Shown: positions 25,625-36,006 of the stretch, piece after piece
Layout: each line of letters begins with the position of its first letter
How positions within the stretch are numbered: position 1 is the first letter of the stretch
From: Ashinkailepas kermadecensis
Taxonomy: Eukaryota; Arthropoda; Thecostraca; Neolepadidae
Length of the DNA stretch: 64,000 bases
Assembly: GCA_034440615.1 (NCBI GenBank)
Contig: JAOTOM010004331.1
Coordinates: 142,501 to 206,500, forward strand
Reading direction: 5' to 3'
Position numbers and translations under genes: made by a program
The notes under the pieces: model-generated
What the model saw: the letters and a program-made list of their open reading frames with translations, nothing else
Databases searched by the model: none
What the model was told of the DNA's origin: nothing

Positions 25625-26563
25625 CGTTAGGCGTCAGACGCAATGTTACTGCGGACATCGAGGGGATCTCCAGTAAAGAAAGAAAACAGGTCCCATTCAA
25701 GAACTCTGAAACATACGCCCCCGACAAGCGGTCCCGGATGCTCACCAGTGTGTGCGCGAAGAATATAGTTACAATTTATGAGACTCTGTCTCCATAAAAT
25801 ATGATGCGAAGTACATTTATGAAAGTTAGCTTGCCTTCAGACGTCAATTTTATTGCCACTTGCAGTGACCTATTGCGCATATTGTTACTTTCCGTATTTC
25901 GTTTTTGAACTATTTTCCACCATAAACGGCCGGCCGCCGGCCGCCTCCGGCCAGTCCCCAACCGCCCGGCAAAGCTTCATGTCAAAAGGTACAAAGTGAC
26001 AGGGTTAGATATCTATAAAAGTAGTCGAGTATGGCATCGGAAGGCAGCTGATTTTATGCAGGTTGATTTGAGACCATTGGAAATTAATTCGCTAATGTAG
26101 AACATCTGATATACAATTAAAAGTAATACAATCTGATAATTTGGGACACAAATCCTGGAATTGAGTGCAAAGGTGACAGGGTTAAACCTTCATGGAAGTT
26201 ATTCAAGATGATATAAAAATGTAGCACGTTCGATTTTCGTTTAGTTAAGAACATTGGAAATTGTCAGGATATCACACAGAACATGTATGACACGTGTTTA
26301 TCACAAGATGTTGAGTGGCCAATTGCTCCCATTTCACTTTAAGGGCAAAGTGACGGGGTGAAATGATTTGATAATAATACGAACTACACGTCATAAGAGA
26401 GCTTGTTTCAATGTTGTTTAAATTGGACCATTGGAAATTACTTGCAGCTCGTCTAGAAACCAGAATATAGCATTAATAAAAGCAAGCTCACTGGTGGTGT
26501 TCCTTCACAAACCCACCACCAGAGCGGCGCCACCGGTATTATGTCCGCTTATGACGCCTAACG
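25625..26563. mobile_element. 0.94-kb TIR-bounded insertion (non-autonomous, unclassified)
   Basis: The segment interrupts a ~40-bp minisatellite. It begins with CGTTAGGCGTCA (25625-25636) and ends with the exact reverse complement TGACGCCTAACG (26552-26563). A second inverted pair GCGGACAT / ATGTCCGC lies just inside (25651-25658 and 26541-26548). The target duplication is unclear, at most CG or ACG. No transposase is encoded. The interior is AT-rich and holds three ~177-bp direct repeats. These features fit a MITE-like DNA transposon. The superfamily cannot be named from the ends alone. Confidence 0.65.
25990..26500. repeat. Three diverged ~177-bp direct repeats
   Basis: The motif CAAAGTGACAGGGTTA recurs at 25992, 26168 and 26346. 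The motif ACCATTGGAAATTA (or a variant) recurs near 26074, 26250 and 26431. Both give the same spacing of about 175-180 bp. The copies are old, with many substitutions, and lie wholly inside the TIR-bounded insertion. Confidence 0.8.
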
Positions 26564-26830
26564 AAGAGATGTAGCTGTTACGGACGACGTGCCATATTAA
26601 TGAGCAGAAATGTAGGTGATACGGACGTGCCAGATTAATGAGGAGAGATGTAGCTGGTACGGACGACGCGCCAAACCAACGAGGAGAGATGTAGCTGGTA
26701 CGGACGACGCGCGAAACCAATGAGGAGAGATGTAGTTGGTACGGACGACGCGCCGGATTAATGAGGTGTGTAGCTTGTACAGACGCGTCAGATTAATGAA
26801 GAAAGCTGTAGCTGGTACGCATGCGGTGCT
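26564..26830. repeat. ~40-bp minisatellite, right half of the split array
   Basis: About six to seven copies of the GAGGAGAGATGTAGCTGGTA-type unit continue the array from 25624. Copies become shorter and more diverged to the right. Confidence 0.88.
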
Positions 26831-26879
26831 AATATTTAGTGATTTTCAGGGTATATAGGTTGCAAACGAACCATAAAAA

Positions 26880-29800
26880 AACGAAAAAAGGAAATCCTGG
26901 ATTAACTTCTCTGATCAATTTAACAGATTCACCCTCTCGGCGCAATCTGGACGCTCCTGAAAACATTCCAACACCGACAACGACCACCAATAAAAGCCAT
27001 CATACTCGGACAGAACAACAACACCATCACAGACCCACAAACAATCGCCAACATTTTCGCACACACCTACCACCTTAGATCATCAACACTTCCACAGAAC
27101 CCCCCACCTCCAATCAGACACACACGTCCACAGTCCACACCTCTACAACACTAGGTTTACACTCACCGAATTAGAACTTGCAATTGCAGAGACAGGAAAC
27201 ACAAGCGTAGGCCCAGACAATATACACTACTCTTTCTTCAAACACCTCCCAACACAAGCAGTACAGGTACTCCTCGAAACATACAACACTGCATGGACAA
27301 CACATACATATCCACTATCATGGCTACACGCCCTCCTTATACCTATCCCTAAGCCAAACACTGACTCAACTCTATGCGACTCCTACCGCCCTATCGCACT
27401 CACCAGCTGCTTCCACAAACTTTTCGAACGCCTTGTCAAAAACGACTCCTCTACATCATTCAGACACAAAAACTAATAGCTCCCACTCAATCAGTCTTCC
27501 TTCCCAAGAGATCATGTATAGATAACCTTACCTACCTCATCACACACATCCAGGAAGCGGCGGCAAAGAAGCTCCCCACCGTCGCCGTCTTCCTGGACCT
27601 AAAACAAGCATATGACACAGTCAACATAACAGCTCTACTACAACACCTATACAACATAGACATACAGGGCCGACTACTACACTACCTACACTTCTACCTA
27701 CTAAAACGATCATTTCAAGTCAAAATTGGTTCTCACCCTTCAGACACCAAATTCCCCACAACCGGTTTGATGCAAGGCTCAGTTCTCAGCCCCCTGTTCT
27801 TTATTCTCGGCCTCAACTCAGTCATTCCCGACAACATCCCAGTAAAAATTGCACTCTATGCAGATGACATCGTACTCTGGACATCACAAGAATCACCGGG
27901 CCACTCACTAACAATACTACAAAACGCACTAACAGATCTCCACGACAAGCTAACATTACTAAACCTACACATTGCACCACACAAATCCAAATGCATGATA
28001 TTTGGCTATTAGCGACACACAGATTTACGCCCACTGAAACTAGACAACACTCCATACCATTTGTTACCACAGCAAAATTCCTAGGTATCACTTTAGATCC
28101 ACGACTCACCTTCAATCCACACATACTAAACATCCAAAAACGCGCATCCAAAAGAATAAACATCTTACGAGCACTATCCGGCACAGATTGGGGATCAGAC
28201 CGAAATTCACTACTGACCTTATACAAATCCATCATTCGACCAGTCATGGAATACGGATCAACACTTTTCGAAAACGCGGCTAAATCAAACCTCAAACTCC
28301 TAGACTCTCTTCAATACCAATGCCTAAGGATCGCCACAGGAGCATACACAACCTCACCTTCCCTCGCTCTCCACATATACAACCACATACCAGAACTACA
28401 ACACAGACGCACAGAAGCACTACTCAGATACCACTACAAAACACAACTCATTAGCCAACACCCATGCACTCGGGCACTAAAAATCCGCTCCAAACGCAGA
28501 CACCAACTCATGAAAAAAACATTCAAAACTACAGTAGGATGCCGCATTCAACAACACGCAAGAAACTTACACCTCGCACTCCCCACCTCCAAACCACTCC
28601 CACCACCTAAAGCATGGTGGAAACACCAAACCCCCACAACACACTTCATAATAGACAAACCAAAACGTACATACACAGATGCAGAAATACAACAACTTTT
28701 CCTACAATTCATATCACAATACGCAAATTACAACATCATTTACACCGACGGCTCCAAATCACACACACAGCAGACGGGCTCGGCGGCGGTGCTGCACACA
28801 AGACAAGCACCGCCCCGGGTCGTCTTACGTGCCTGTCTGCCGGACACAGCATCCACCTACACATCAGAAATATATGCAATATATTCGGCCTATTGTACTA
28901 TCTACAACACAAACATAGAACACAACATCATAGCCACAGACGCAAAATCAGCAATACAAAGCATAACACCCTACACCACATCCAAACACCCCCTCATCCC
29001 CAAAATACTGCACATACATAACAAACTAAACAATCGACAACAACCACTTCTCCTTTGGATACCAAGCCACACAAACATACAAGGCAACGAACATGCAGAC
29101 ACCGAAGCAAACATAGCCACAACACTGCAACAATCCACAAACTGCCCACTCTCACAATCCGACTACTACCCCACAATACACCAGGCAATCAACAAACACA
29201 TTCAACAAACATGGGACAGAGCAAGAACACAACTCCACGATATACATCCAAAACACGAACACTGGCACACCATCAATCAGAACACCAGATTCAAAGAAAG
29301 GATACTGACAAGACTTCGCATCGGACACACAGCACTCACACACTCCTACCTCATTCTAAACCAACCATGACCTCAATGCACAACATGTCACTGAACACTT
29401 ACAATCAAACACATTATCATATATTGCACCAAGTACAACAACCAAAGGCAACACATCACAACCTACTGCACCACAAATAATCTCCCACTAAACCTCACCA
29501 CGCTTCTCAACGATGAACACCCAACATTACACGAACAGATCTTTCACTTCCTTTCATCAACACGCATATTGGAACAGCTATGGAGGGGGGAAGGAAAAAG
29601 AAGAGACACGGAGAAAGGGGGAAAGGGAAAAAAAAAATGTGTACGCATACATATATGTTTTTTATCAAAACATGCTCCTCTAAGTGTCTACATGTTTTTT
29701 GAAATGTTCACTCCAAACGGCGATGACCCAACTCCAACCCCCCCTCTGCACCCCATACCCCAGGCAGCACCGTCCGGACTGGCTTCTCTTCTCGACATTC

Positions 29801-30060
29801 TTCACTACTGCGCCTTCTTCAACATCTGAACAACCTACAGCCTCAACTTCAAGACAGCCCATCACACCTCTGCCCAGCTCTACTCTGTTATCTTCAAAAC
29901 TACCTTAACTTCGGCACCTTCCAACAAGTCAGCCTTACCTATCCTATTCCTTCTACCCCCGACTACGTCGTTCCATGCACCATAACCCACCACCACATTC
30001 ATCTCCATTCTACCGGAAACAGCCGACATCACCACACGGTGGCAGGCTGGCCAAATTCCC
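26880..30060 (+). mobile_element. Decayed I-group non-LTR retrotransposon (RT, RNase H, CCHC end)
   Basis: This is a 5'-truncated pol-like reading frame carried in pieces. About 26930-27080 encodes the segment before the RT (KAIILGQNNNTITDPQ). 27060-27476 carries the RT fingers (SVGPDNIHYS, SYRPIALTS). About 27440-28012 carries RT motifs including FLDLKQAYDT, GLMQGSVLSP and the catalytic YADD (27857-27868). 28013-29370 carries the thumb and an RNase H domain (YTDGSKS at 28741, TSEIYA, TDAKSA, WIPSHTNIQGNEHADTEAN). The frame changes near 27080, 27440 and 28010 by small indels. In-frame TGA stops at 29368 and 29389 interrupt the C-terminal PQCTTCH...CTKY zinc-knuckle region. The endonuclease domain is missing. 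RNase H after RT is typical of the I/Loa/R1-like groups. The plus strand is strikingly A+C-rich throughout. The 3' limit is uncertain: the last homologous peptide ends near 29576 and the composition bias lasts to about 30060. It is a pseudogene. Confidence 0.93.
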
Positions 30061-30840
30061 ACATATCACACACAAAAGGAGTTGTGCATTGGTGCAGGGT
30101 TAAAATAATGGTTCTTCGTTAGGTGTGAGATGTCGAAACGAGCACAGTGGAATGTAGAAATTTCCCATGGAATTAGTGTCATTTAAAATGCTTGTGATGT
30201 CTTTCAAACTCAAATTTGAGCCAATGGTGTAGGTACTTATAACTGTACCTTTATCATTTGTTTTGATAGTTATAAGTTAAGAAGAGCTATATTCGGGATA
30301 GGGAGAATAATAACTGTACTGTAAACTGCTATTGTATGCCATATCACATTATAGTTAATCCCTGTACCTGAAATTGCATTGCGAAATGTTCGCGTATCAC
30401 CATTCCTTGTCAAGAGCATGGACATGCTACTTATAAACGAGAAACTGTTAGAAATGAGACACAAAGACTTCATAAGCATGGATCAAGGAACAGGATGTCA
30501 ATACTTCTTGGAGAAGGATGTCGATTGAGTGTTCAGAAAGTGGTGTATTCCACCATATTTCGCGAATAATTTATCACTGCATTGGTGGCTCGCTATCGTG
30601 GACATCATCAGTGAGCAATTATAGTTAATGGAATATGTTAACTAATTGACCATGGCCACATCAACACTCGAGCCGGTAACTCTACTGCTCGCGTTCGGCT
30701 GTCGCCGGGATGCACGTGAAAATGGAACCGGACGACGTCCGCTCGTACGCGTGCTTTTCGGTCGCTATTTCCATTGGGCCCTGTGCTTAGAGATCACGGT
30801 CGCACGCAAGGCACAGAAGCAAAGGCCGCCGTGAGACCGC
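30061..30840. other. Spacer without recognised gene
   Basis: This is AT-rich unique sequence to about 30640, then GC-richer up to the next array. I see no domain or RNA gene. Confidence 0.5.
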
Positions 30841-31570
30841 CGTCGCCTGTATGTCTGACCGTCGCCTGTGTGTCGGGCCGTCGCCTGTATGTCGGGTCGT
30901 CGCCTGTATGTCGGGCCGTCGCCTGTATGTCGGGCCGTCGCCTGTATGTCGGGCCGTCGCCTGTATGTCGGGCCGTTGCCTGTATGTCGGGCCGTCGCCT
31001 GTATGTCGGGCCGTTGCCTGTATGTCGGGTCGTCGCCTGTGTGTCGGGCCGTCGCCTGTATGTCGGACCGTCGCCTGTGTGTCGGGCCGTTGCCTGTATG
31101 TCGGGTCGTCGCCTGTGTGTCGGGCCGTCGCCTGTGTGTCGGGCCGTCGCCTGTATGTCGGGCCGTCGCCTGTATGTCGGGCCGTTGCCTGTATGTCGGG
31201 CCGTTGCCTGTATGTCGGGCCGTCGCCTGTATGTCGGACCGTCGCCTGTGTGTCGGGCCGTCGCCTGTATGTCGGGTCGTCGCCTGTATGTCGGGCCGTT
31301 GCCTGTATGTCGGGGCGTCGCCTGTGTGTCGGGCCGTCGCCTGTATGTCGGACCGTCGCCTGTATGTCGGGCCGTCGCCTGTATGTCGGGCCGTCGCCTG
31401 TATGTCGGGCCGTTGCCTGTATGTCGGGCCGTCGCCTGTATGTCGGGCCGTCGCCTGTATGTCGGGCCGTTGCCTGTATGTCGGGTCGTCGTCTGTGTGT
31501 CGGGCCGTCGCCTGTGTGTCGGGCCGTCGCCTGTATGTCGGACCGTCGCCTGTATGTCGGGGCGTCGTCA
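30841..31570. repeat. 19-bp minisatellite, about 38 copies
   Basis: The unit is CGTCGCCTGTATGTCGGGC, with variants GTTGCC, TGTGTGTC and TCGGACC. Register is essentially constant. As 19 is not a multiple of three, every three units give a 19-residue repeat, and all three plus frames and the minus strand stay open. These frames are artefacts. Confidence 0.96.
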
Positions 31571-32121
31571 GGTCGCCATTACCCGAGGCCACCGCGATCA
31601 GAGTGAGTGATCTCCAAGCAGACTGCCACCAATAATGGCAGTCGAGGCGCCGCAAAATTCCGAATCGCCTCCTCCATCTGGATGCCGTCCCCCAGCCCAC
31701 CTGAGATTACACCCATGATTTTGGACGCCGGGCTGCAGTGCTGATGGTCCGGGACGAGATCATCCGTGCCGAAGCCGATATATCGTTATCGTGTCTGCTG
31801 AGCAGACGTCGGCGTCAGAATCGACACTGCGGACTGGCACCGACACTGCAGGTACCTGCAGACACTGCAGACACTGCAGAATGGCACCATTACACCCCCG
31901 AAGGGACCGGGGGGGGGGCGGCGGACGTCACTGGCACGCTCCACTCGCTGCTAGCGCCACCGACCGTCTTACGCCTGGGGTCAGCCGCTCGGTAACTTGG
32001 GTCATTCGAGGCGAGTTTGGCGTCGTTCACTCAGCCGGCGATTCGCTCACCTGAGTCGGTTGGAGTCATTGTCTGGAAGTAACTTGGTTTTGTTCACCGG
32101 TATCACCCCTGTGGCTGACGT
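31571..32121. other. Spacer between array and SINE
   Basis: This is unique sequence. A short (ACACTGCAG)-type direct repeat lies at about 31853-31880 and a run of nine G at about 31910. No gene is recognised. Confidence 0.5.
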
Positions 32122-32310
32122 CCATCAGCGTCCCCGGGGACGAGTGGTCTAGGGGTAAGATGCTCGTCTCGCAATCGAAAGACTGTGGGTTCGAATCTCA
32201 CCTGTCGCTACTCTTCGCCCGCGACCAATCGGCGTGGAGATTGGCGACGCTATATGACTCAACGGTCGACGTGTCGTAAAACTAATAACCAACCAACCAT
32301 CAGCGTCCCC
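32122..32310 (+). mobile_element. Full-length tRNA-derived SINE with 14-bp TSD
   Basis: The element body (32136-32296) starts GGGGACGAGTGGTCTAGGGG. It has an anticodon-loop-like CTCGCAA and box B GGTTCGAATCT, then the core GCGACCAAT / GGCGTG / TTGGCGACGC / GTGTCGTA, and ends in an AACCAACCAA-type tail. The body is flanked by the perfect direct repeat CCATCAGCGTCCCC (32122-32135 and 32297-32310), the hallmark of LINE-assisted insertion. An internal pol III promoter is expected from boxes A and B. A near-identical body lies at 58102-58248. Confidence 0.93.
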
Positions 32311-33239
32311 CTCACCGTCTTTCTGCACATCCTCTGACCTTGTGCCGACAAGTCACGTGATCTCTGACCTCGTGCTCACTCATACAGCGGAACCGACCTG
32401 GAGCAGGTTTTAGTCCATTATGGATAATGAACCTGCCGAGGCGGACGCAAGATACCAAACATAAACCTAATCACAGGCACCATATGCGCGGGTAGTAATA
32501 ACGCATGAATAGCATGACAAACTAGACACCGGCAATTAGCTCTGTTGTACATATATGAAGTGAGTAGAAATGGCCCGACGGCCACTTTTACGACAACAAC
32601 CTTTCGTGTTGCAAGCTGCCATGCCGTGGTGAACTGGAGCTATGTTATCAGGATGTTTTCGCAACGGACCGTCCTAACGCAGCCGGTGCGACCGACTAGT
32701 AGGCCACAGGCAAGTCAACGGTGTTGTCTTCTCGCAACTCACGCTATTTTTCAATTTGAGAAGCTAATCAAGTATGTTTGAAGATCAGCTACTCAATAAA
32801 CCTCCACAAAATAGATTGCTCCAATCGTTGCATTCATGCTTGATTGAATGCAGAGGTTTTTCTCCGTAGAGAAGATGATTTCCCGTGGGAGAGATTGTGG
32901 CTTTTGGGGAGAGTGGAGGCCTGGAAGATGAAGGCTTAGTGAGGTGTGGCGCATCCTGCTTCTGACAGCTCGAACTCACACCGCTGAGGGATCCTTCCTC
33001 CATCTGCAAGCCCTGCAGTATGCCGCATGCATACTTGGTCCGTCTCTGAACTCGGTCGCATCGTCTCGATTCGGGTTGAGTCGTTGCGGTCCGAACATCT
33101 GGGTGTTGTCACGCACTTCCGACCCAATGTCAACGCCACCCGTCACCTGCGCCACGCGCGTGGTCTGTCCGGGAAGCGAGCTGACAACCTGTACCACTCG
33201 AAGAGAGTGGCGGTCGGCTCGCAGGGCAGCGTTCCGACA
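32311..33239. other. Spacer; complex non-repetitive stretch at 32940-33240
   Basis: Bases 32311 to about 32940 hold nothing recognised. Bases 32940-33240 are balanced in composition and free of repeats. A minus-strand frame here (33230 to 32976) encodes a peptide that includes QVTGGVDIGSEVRDNTQMFG, of mixed residue composition. The other strand is also open. I cannot assign it. It could be an exon or an old transposon fragment. Confidence 0.35.
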
Positions 33240-33872
33240 GGGCCTTCGTCGGATAAAAATACTTGTGCGCGCGCGCCGCCGCCGCCGCCGCCGCCGCCGC
33301 CGACGGCACCGACGCGACGTGGGCGGACGGAGCGGCTCGTCGGCGCGACAGAAGAGCGGCTGGCCGGCCGGTGGTCGGAGGTGTGGCGCGTCGGTGGCGA
33401 CGGGACGCGCGTGCACCGAGGGAGCGGCGCTCACCGTGGCGGAGCTGCGGCCGAGCCTGGACGCCAGTACGGCCGCGGGTGAGCTCGTCGGGGCTGTGAC
33501 GCCGGCTGTGACGCCGGCTGTGACGGGGTGTGACGGGGCTGTGACGGGGTGTGACGTGTGCCGACGGCAACGGCGTGGCGCCGCCGCCGCCGCTGACCGG
33601 CCGTCTGCGCGCAGGTGTGTATGTGTGTGTGCGCCAGGGGTGTAACCGAGCCGGCGGCGAGCGGGCGGCACGCGCGCGGTCACAAGTGTCGCCGGCCGGC
33701 GGCCGACGCACATGTGAGTGGGCGCCAGCTGCGGCTGGCAGTGGCCGACGGCGTCCGCCGGCTACCTCGGAAGCCGCGCCGGCGCGCCGCAGTGCCGCCG
33801 GCCCGCAGCTGACCGGGCATGACCGCGCCGAGCCACAGGCGTTGAGCGGGGGCCCGACCCGACGGCGGCGAC
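33240..33872 (+). promoter_or_regulatory. Possible TATA-box promoter and GC-rich leader
   Basis: ATAAAAATA at 33253-33261 is a TATA-like element immediately before a CpG-dense leader with (GCC)n near 33277-33303 and short GTGACGCCGGCT / GTGACGGGG repeats at 33496-33560. The leader precedes the ATG at 33873 by about 600 bp. TATA to first-exon geometry is plausible, but nothing here proves transcription. Confidence 0.3.
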
Positions 33873-34890
33873 ATGCCCGGCAAACGGGTCGAGTTCCGGC
33901 CCACCGTGCTGGTGTGTGACGGCTCGCCGGAGCGGCTGCACGACTCGACGCCGCGGCCGCGACAGCGCAACGCCGCCGCACGCCAGCCGCAGCCGCAGCC
34001 GCATCACCCGCCGCCGCCGCCACCGCCTCCGCCGCCGCCTCCGCCTCCGCCGCCTCCACCGCCGCCTCCACCGCCGCCGGCCGTTCCCGTGCCGGTTCGG
34101 CCGCCCGTCTGTCCGCCGACGCGGCATGTGCCGCCTATGCCGGCGCCACCGCCGACGCGGCATGTGCCGCCCGTGCCGGCGCCATCGCTGGCGCCGGCGG
34201 TGCGCCAGGCCGCGTGTGCGGCCGGTCGTCCGGCGTCCGCGCGTGCCCATGTGCCGCCGTCGCCGCCGACGCGCGGCCGTGGCGACGGCGCCGACGAGCG
34301 ACGGACCCGAACGCTGCCGTCAGCGCGCGCCCCACCCGCCCCGTCCGCCGCGCCCACCGCGCCGCCCGCCAACCGGTCCGCGCCATGCCCGCCGGGGCGG
34401 CGGCGGCGGCGGCGGCGGCACACTGCCGGCGCGGCTCCGACCGCGCTCAGTGCCGGGCGGCGCCGCGTACTGGCCGCCCGAGTCGCCGCAGTGTTTCCAG
34501 TGCGCCGGCGGCGCGCGCTGTTTCCCCTCGTCGGCGGACGGCCGGGAGCGCTCCGTGCCGTGGCCGGAGCGGTGGCGAGCGGCGCCCGCGCGCCGGCCCG
34601 CCTCGACGCCCGACGGCAACGGCGCCGGCCCGATGACCGAGTACCAGTACACGGAGCTGGCCGGCGGCGCCGACAGGCGCACCTGGGTGAAGCCGGCCGG
34701 CCGCGCTGCCGCCGCCGCCGCCGACGCCGCCAGGACAGGCTCGTCGGCGCGGCCCGGCGCGACGGCCGACTCGGCCAGTGCCGCGTGTCTGCTCAACCAC
34801 GAGGTGCCGGCGGACGGCCGCGGCTCGCAGCCGCAGCAGCCGCCGGCCGTCGGCCTGCTGGTCGTCGCTGGCTGGCTGTGTCGTTCTCAG
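33873..34890 (+). CDS. Candidate first coding exon, Pro/Arg-rich unknown protein
   Basis: Two adjoining frames look protein-like rather than merely GC-driven. From ATG 33873 the first frame reads MPGKRVEFRPTVLVCDGSPE, then a long polyproline tract from (CCGCCTCC)-type repeats (about 34010-34080) and Pro-rich segments. A second frame, best from about 34300 to 34890, includes AAYWPPESPQCFQC, GRERSVPWPERW and MTEYQYTELAGG (ATG at 34633). The residues are diverse despite the extreme GC content. The frame ends at CAG|GTACGT (34890/34891), a perfect consensus splice donor. Joining the frames needs a one-base change or a small intron at about 34250-34400, inside repeats where assembly errors are likely. 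I recognise no family. The alternative is non-coding CpG-island DNA. Confidence 0.4.
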
Positions 34891-34962
34891 GTACGTTCCC
34901 GGCCGTAGCCGCCGGCCTTCGGCGTACTGTGGTTGTGCCGTTCTCAGGTACGTTCCCGGCCG
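34884..34962 (+). other. Duplicated splice-donor sequence
   Basis: A 22-bp string starting TTCTCAGGTACGTTCCCGGC occurs twice, at 34884-34905 and 34941-34962, 57 bp apart. Each copy contains a consensus donor CAG|GTACGT. If the upstream exon is real, two alternative 5' splice sites in the same frame (57 bp = 19 codons) are possible, but the first frame meets a stop (TAG) just after the first donor. Confidence 0.6.
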
Positions 34963-35559
34963 CGGAAGCCGAGTCGGCGCGCGCGTTTATCAATCAGCCG
35001 TCTGCTGGAAATGACAAGTGTTCACGGTTCGGTCGGTCGGTCGTCTGGCGGTGTCCGGTGCAGACAGGTTTAGTTGGTCGGCCGGTGCTTGGGAGCTCGG
35101 CATTTTCGCAGGTTCCCGCGATCGGCTGCACGGCGGTTGGCATTGCCACCGAGAGGGCCAGGGGACTGCAGTCGCTCCCCCCCCCCCATCCCACTGAACC
35201 GGCTGGCACGTCAGCGTCGGGCGTTTTGAGCCCATTGTGTGCTCACTGCAGCTGATGCCCCTGAAGCTCCCGCCACCCTCCCCTGCTTCGCACTGTGGGC
35301 ACTAGCAGCAGAAGTCCAACAGGTGCCGAAGCCTGAAAATTGCCACTCACCAGCGAGTCATTGTCTGCGAGTTCTAGCCAGCTTTGTCGCCGCTCACATC
35401 ACGCAGCCGGCTCCCGGAGCCGCTCCCCTCCCCTTCCCTGTGTTTCCCATCCCCTCCGCCAGACTCATTGTGCGGTGTGCACCGTGCGCTGCGCAGAGTG
35501 TACACCGGGCCTTCCCAGCCGCATTGTTTCCCCTGACGCGGACCGTATTCACGGCGCGG
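34963..35559. other. Spacer, possible intron
   Basis: This is unique sequence with a C-run at about 35180. No further exon is recognised. If 33873-34890 is an exon, this is its intron. Confidence 0.4.
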
Positions 35560-36006
35560 ACGCCATGGGCCAGACGTGTCGAGTGGCCCGCCAGGAGCCG
35601 GCGCGGACGCCATGGGCCAGACGTGCCGAGTGGCCCGCCAGGTGCCGGCGCGGACGCCATGGGCCAGACGTGGGCGGGGACGCCATGGGCCAGACGTGCC
35701 GAATGGCCCGCCAGGTGCCGGCGCGGACGCCATGGGCCAGACGTGCCGAGTGGCCCGCCAGGAGCCGGCGCGGACGCCATGGGCCAGACGTGCCGAGTGG
35801 CCCGCCAGGTGCCGGCGCGGACGCCATGGGCCAGACGTGCCGAGTGGCCCGCCAGGTGCCGGCGCGGACGCCATGGGCCAGACGTGCCGAGTGGCCCGCC
35901 AGGTGCCGGCGCGGACGCCATGGGCCAGACGTGCCGAGTGGCCCGCCAGGTGCCGGCGCGGACGCCATGGGCCAGACGTGCCGAATGGCCCGCCAGGCGC
36001 CGGCGC
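35560..36006. repeat. 47-bp minisatellite, about 9.5 copies
   Basis: The unit contains GCGCGGACGCCATGGGCCAG, then ACGTGCCGAGTGGCCCGCCA, then GGTGCCG. The third copy (about 35648-35690) is internally deleted. As 47 is not a multiple of three, the repeat runs through all three frames, giving long artefactual open frames on both strands. Confidence 0.95.

Noticed and set aside
32156..32215. Functional tRNA gene
   Set aside because: The tRNA-like head lacks proper acceptor pairing and continues into a SINE core flanked by a target duplication.
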